This document shows positions 13,293-14,265 of a stretch of 14,265 bases of DNA, one piece after another. This DNA is from an uncultured Rubrivivax sp. Lineage in GTDB: Bacteria > Pseudomonadota > Gammaproteobacteria > Burkholderiales > Burkholderiaceae_C. The DNA lies in contig CALBTN010000413.1 of assembly GCA_937967345.1 (NCBI GenBank), forward strand, positions 1-14,265. The letters run 5' to 3'. The notes under the pieces are model-generated. The model was not told the DNA's origin. It did no database searches and saw nothing but the letters and a program-made list of their open reading frames with translations. A program made the position numbers and the translations under genes. Positions within the stretch are counted from its first letter, which is position 1. Each line of letters opens with the position of its first letter.

Positions 13293-14265
13293 ATGTCCGT
13301 GCGCCCGATCTTCGTTGCCCCGGCCCATTTCGACGACCCCGAACTGGCGCTGCAGCAGGTGCAGGCGATCTACGGCGCCGGCATCGCGCACCTGCGCGAG
13401 TGGCTGCAGCGCTTCATCGCCGGCGAGGCGCTGACGCAGCGCGTGCGTGCGTGTTACCCCTTCGTGCGCGTGCACACCGCCACCGTGGCGCGCGCCGACT
13501 CACGCCTGAGCTACGGCTTCGTCTCCGGCCCCGGCGCTTACGAAACCACGCTGACGCGCCCCGAGCTGTTTGCGCGCTACTACCTCGAGCAGTTCAGCCT
13601 GCTGCTGCGCAACCACGCGGTGCAGTTGGAGATCGGCACCAGCACGATGCCGATCCCGCTGCACTTCGCACTGGCCGAGCACGAGCATCTCGAAGGCTCG
13701 ATGAGCGCCGAGCGCCGGCTGCTGCTGCACGACCTGTTCGACCTGCCGCACCTGGCGGCGATGGACGACGGCATCGCCAACGGCACGCACAAGACGCGCG
13801 CAGGCGAGGCGCAACCGCTGGCGCTGTTCACCGCACCAAGGGTGGACTACTCGCTGCAGCGGCTGCCGCACTACACCGGCACCGCGCCGGGGCACTTCCA
13901 GAACTTCGTGCTGTTCACCAACTACCAGTTCTACATCGACGAATTCATCAAGCTCGGTCACCAGCTCATGGCCGACCCGCAGGCCGACTACGATTGCTTC
14001 GTCGAGCCGGGCAACGTGCTCACGCGCCGCGCCGGCAGCACCGAGACATCGCCGCTCGCCGCACCCGGCGTGGCGCCGCCGCGGCTGCCGCAGATGCCGG
14101 CCTACCACCTGACGCGCGGCGACCACGGCGGCATCACCATGGTCAACATCGGCATCGGCCCGGCCAACGCCAAGACCATCACCGACCACATCGCCGTGCT
14201 GCGCCCGCACGCCTGGCTGATGCTCGGCCACTGCGCCGGGCTGCGCAACACGCAGCAGCTGGGCG
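13293..14265 (+). CDS. amn: AMP nucleosidase (partial, C-terminus outside the window)
   Basis: This enzyme hydrolyses AMP to adenine and ribose 5-phosphate in the cytoplasm, a purine-salvage and adenylate-control step. The visible 324 residues match Amn along their length. Examples are YGAGIAHLREWLQRF, the SYGFVSGPGAYETTLTRPELF segment, RVDYSLQRLPHYTGTAP, NFVLFTNYQFYIDEF, and the nucleoside-phosphorylase-like core ITMVNIGIGPANAKTITDH with VLRPHAWLMLGHCAGLRN. The frame is open through base 14265, and about a third of the protein is missing. I chose ATG 13293; an in-frame ATG at 13260 would add 11 residues. Neither has a good Shine-Dalgarno, and the sequence at 13256-13261 (CACAAT) could be a -10 box, which would favour the later start. 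The 86-base gap to the divergent ComEC-like gene must hold both promoters. Confidence 0.93.
   Translation, partial: MSVRPIFVAPAHFDDPELALQQVQAIYGAGIAHLREWLQRFIAGEALTQRVRACYPFVRVHTATVARADSRLSYGFVSGPGAYETTLTRPELFARYYLEQFSLLLRNHAVQLEIGTSTMPIPLHFALAEHEHLEGSMSAERRLLLHDLFDLPHLAAMDDGIANGTHKTRAGEAQPLALFTAPRVDYSLQRLPHYTGTAPGHFQNFVLFTNYQFYIDEFIKLGHQLMADPQADYDCFVEPGNVLTRRAGSTETSPLAAPGVAPPRLPQMPAYHLTRGDHGGITMVNIGIGPANAKTITDHIAVLRPHAWLMLGHCAGLRNTQQLG

Noticed and set aside
11776..13434. 552-residue plus-strand open frame
   Set aside because: It is antisense to the ComEC-like gene, whose metal-ligand motifs are all present in the minus frame.
13500..14231. 243-residue minus-strand open frame
   Set aside because: It overlaps amn, which matches AMP nucleosidase along its whole visible length.

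Overview
The window is about 70% GC, with dense, tightly packed genes and long antisense shadow frames. The amn product, the CzcI-like protein and the efflux cluster all resemble those of Burkholderiales, perhaps the Leptothrix/Rubrivivax/Ideonella group. That placement is inference from composition and protein resemblance. I found no tRNA, rRNA, CRISPR array, transposase or phage gene, so it looks like ordinary chromosome with one metal-resistance cluster.

Region 1 (1-4845, minus strand) is a heavy-metal efflux operon. In transcription order it holds a CzcI-like periplasmic protein (4845-4489), a CzcC-type outer-membrane factor (4307-2973), a small His-rich membrane-anchored periplasmic protein (2870-2325), a CzcB/CusB-type membrane fusion lipoprotein (2328-1135) and a CzcA/CusA-type RND pump (1134 to beyond base 1). 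The last three genes are joined by an ATGA overlap and a TGA-ATG junction. Together C, B and A would form a tripartite pump carrying metal ions out of the cell. The metal cannot be assigned, because the selectivity segment of the pump lies outside the window. Just upstream on the same strand is a short MbtH-like gene (5164-4925) with no NRPS in view.

Region 2 (5364-6109, plus) is a two-gene unit of unknown function: a small integral membrane protein, then a GTGA-overlapping exported, probably lipidated, proline-rich protein. It converges on a class II aldolase/adducin-family gene (6904-6131, minus).

Region 3 (7030-9998, plus) holds a soluble TPR-type diguanylate cyclase with intact GGEEF and I-site, a histidine-phosphatase-family enzyme, and, after a low-GC stretch with a very strong ribosome binding site, a 97-residue Arg-rich protein of unknown function.

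Region 4 (10031-13206, minus) is a probable two-gene unit: a soluble ComEC-like metallo-beta-lactamase-fold protein with an SH3-like N-terminus and a TTG start, followed by a large CorA-like membrane protein with a GMN motif. Divergent from it is amn, AMP nucleosidase (13293 to beyond the window end).

No clearly new multi-gene system is proven here. The best leads are the orphan MbtH-like gene beside the efflux operon, the MBL/CorA-like pair, and the low-GC island with its small gene.
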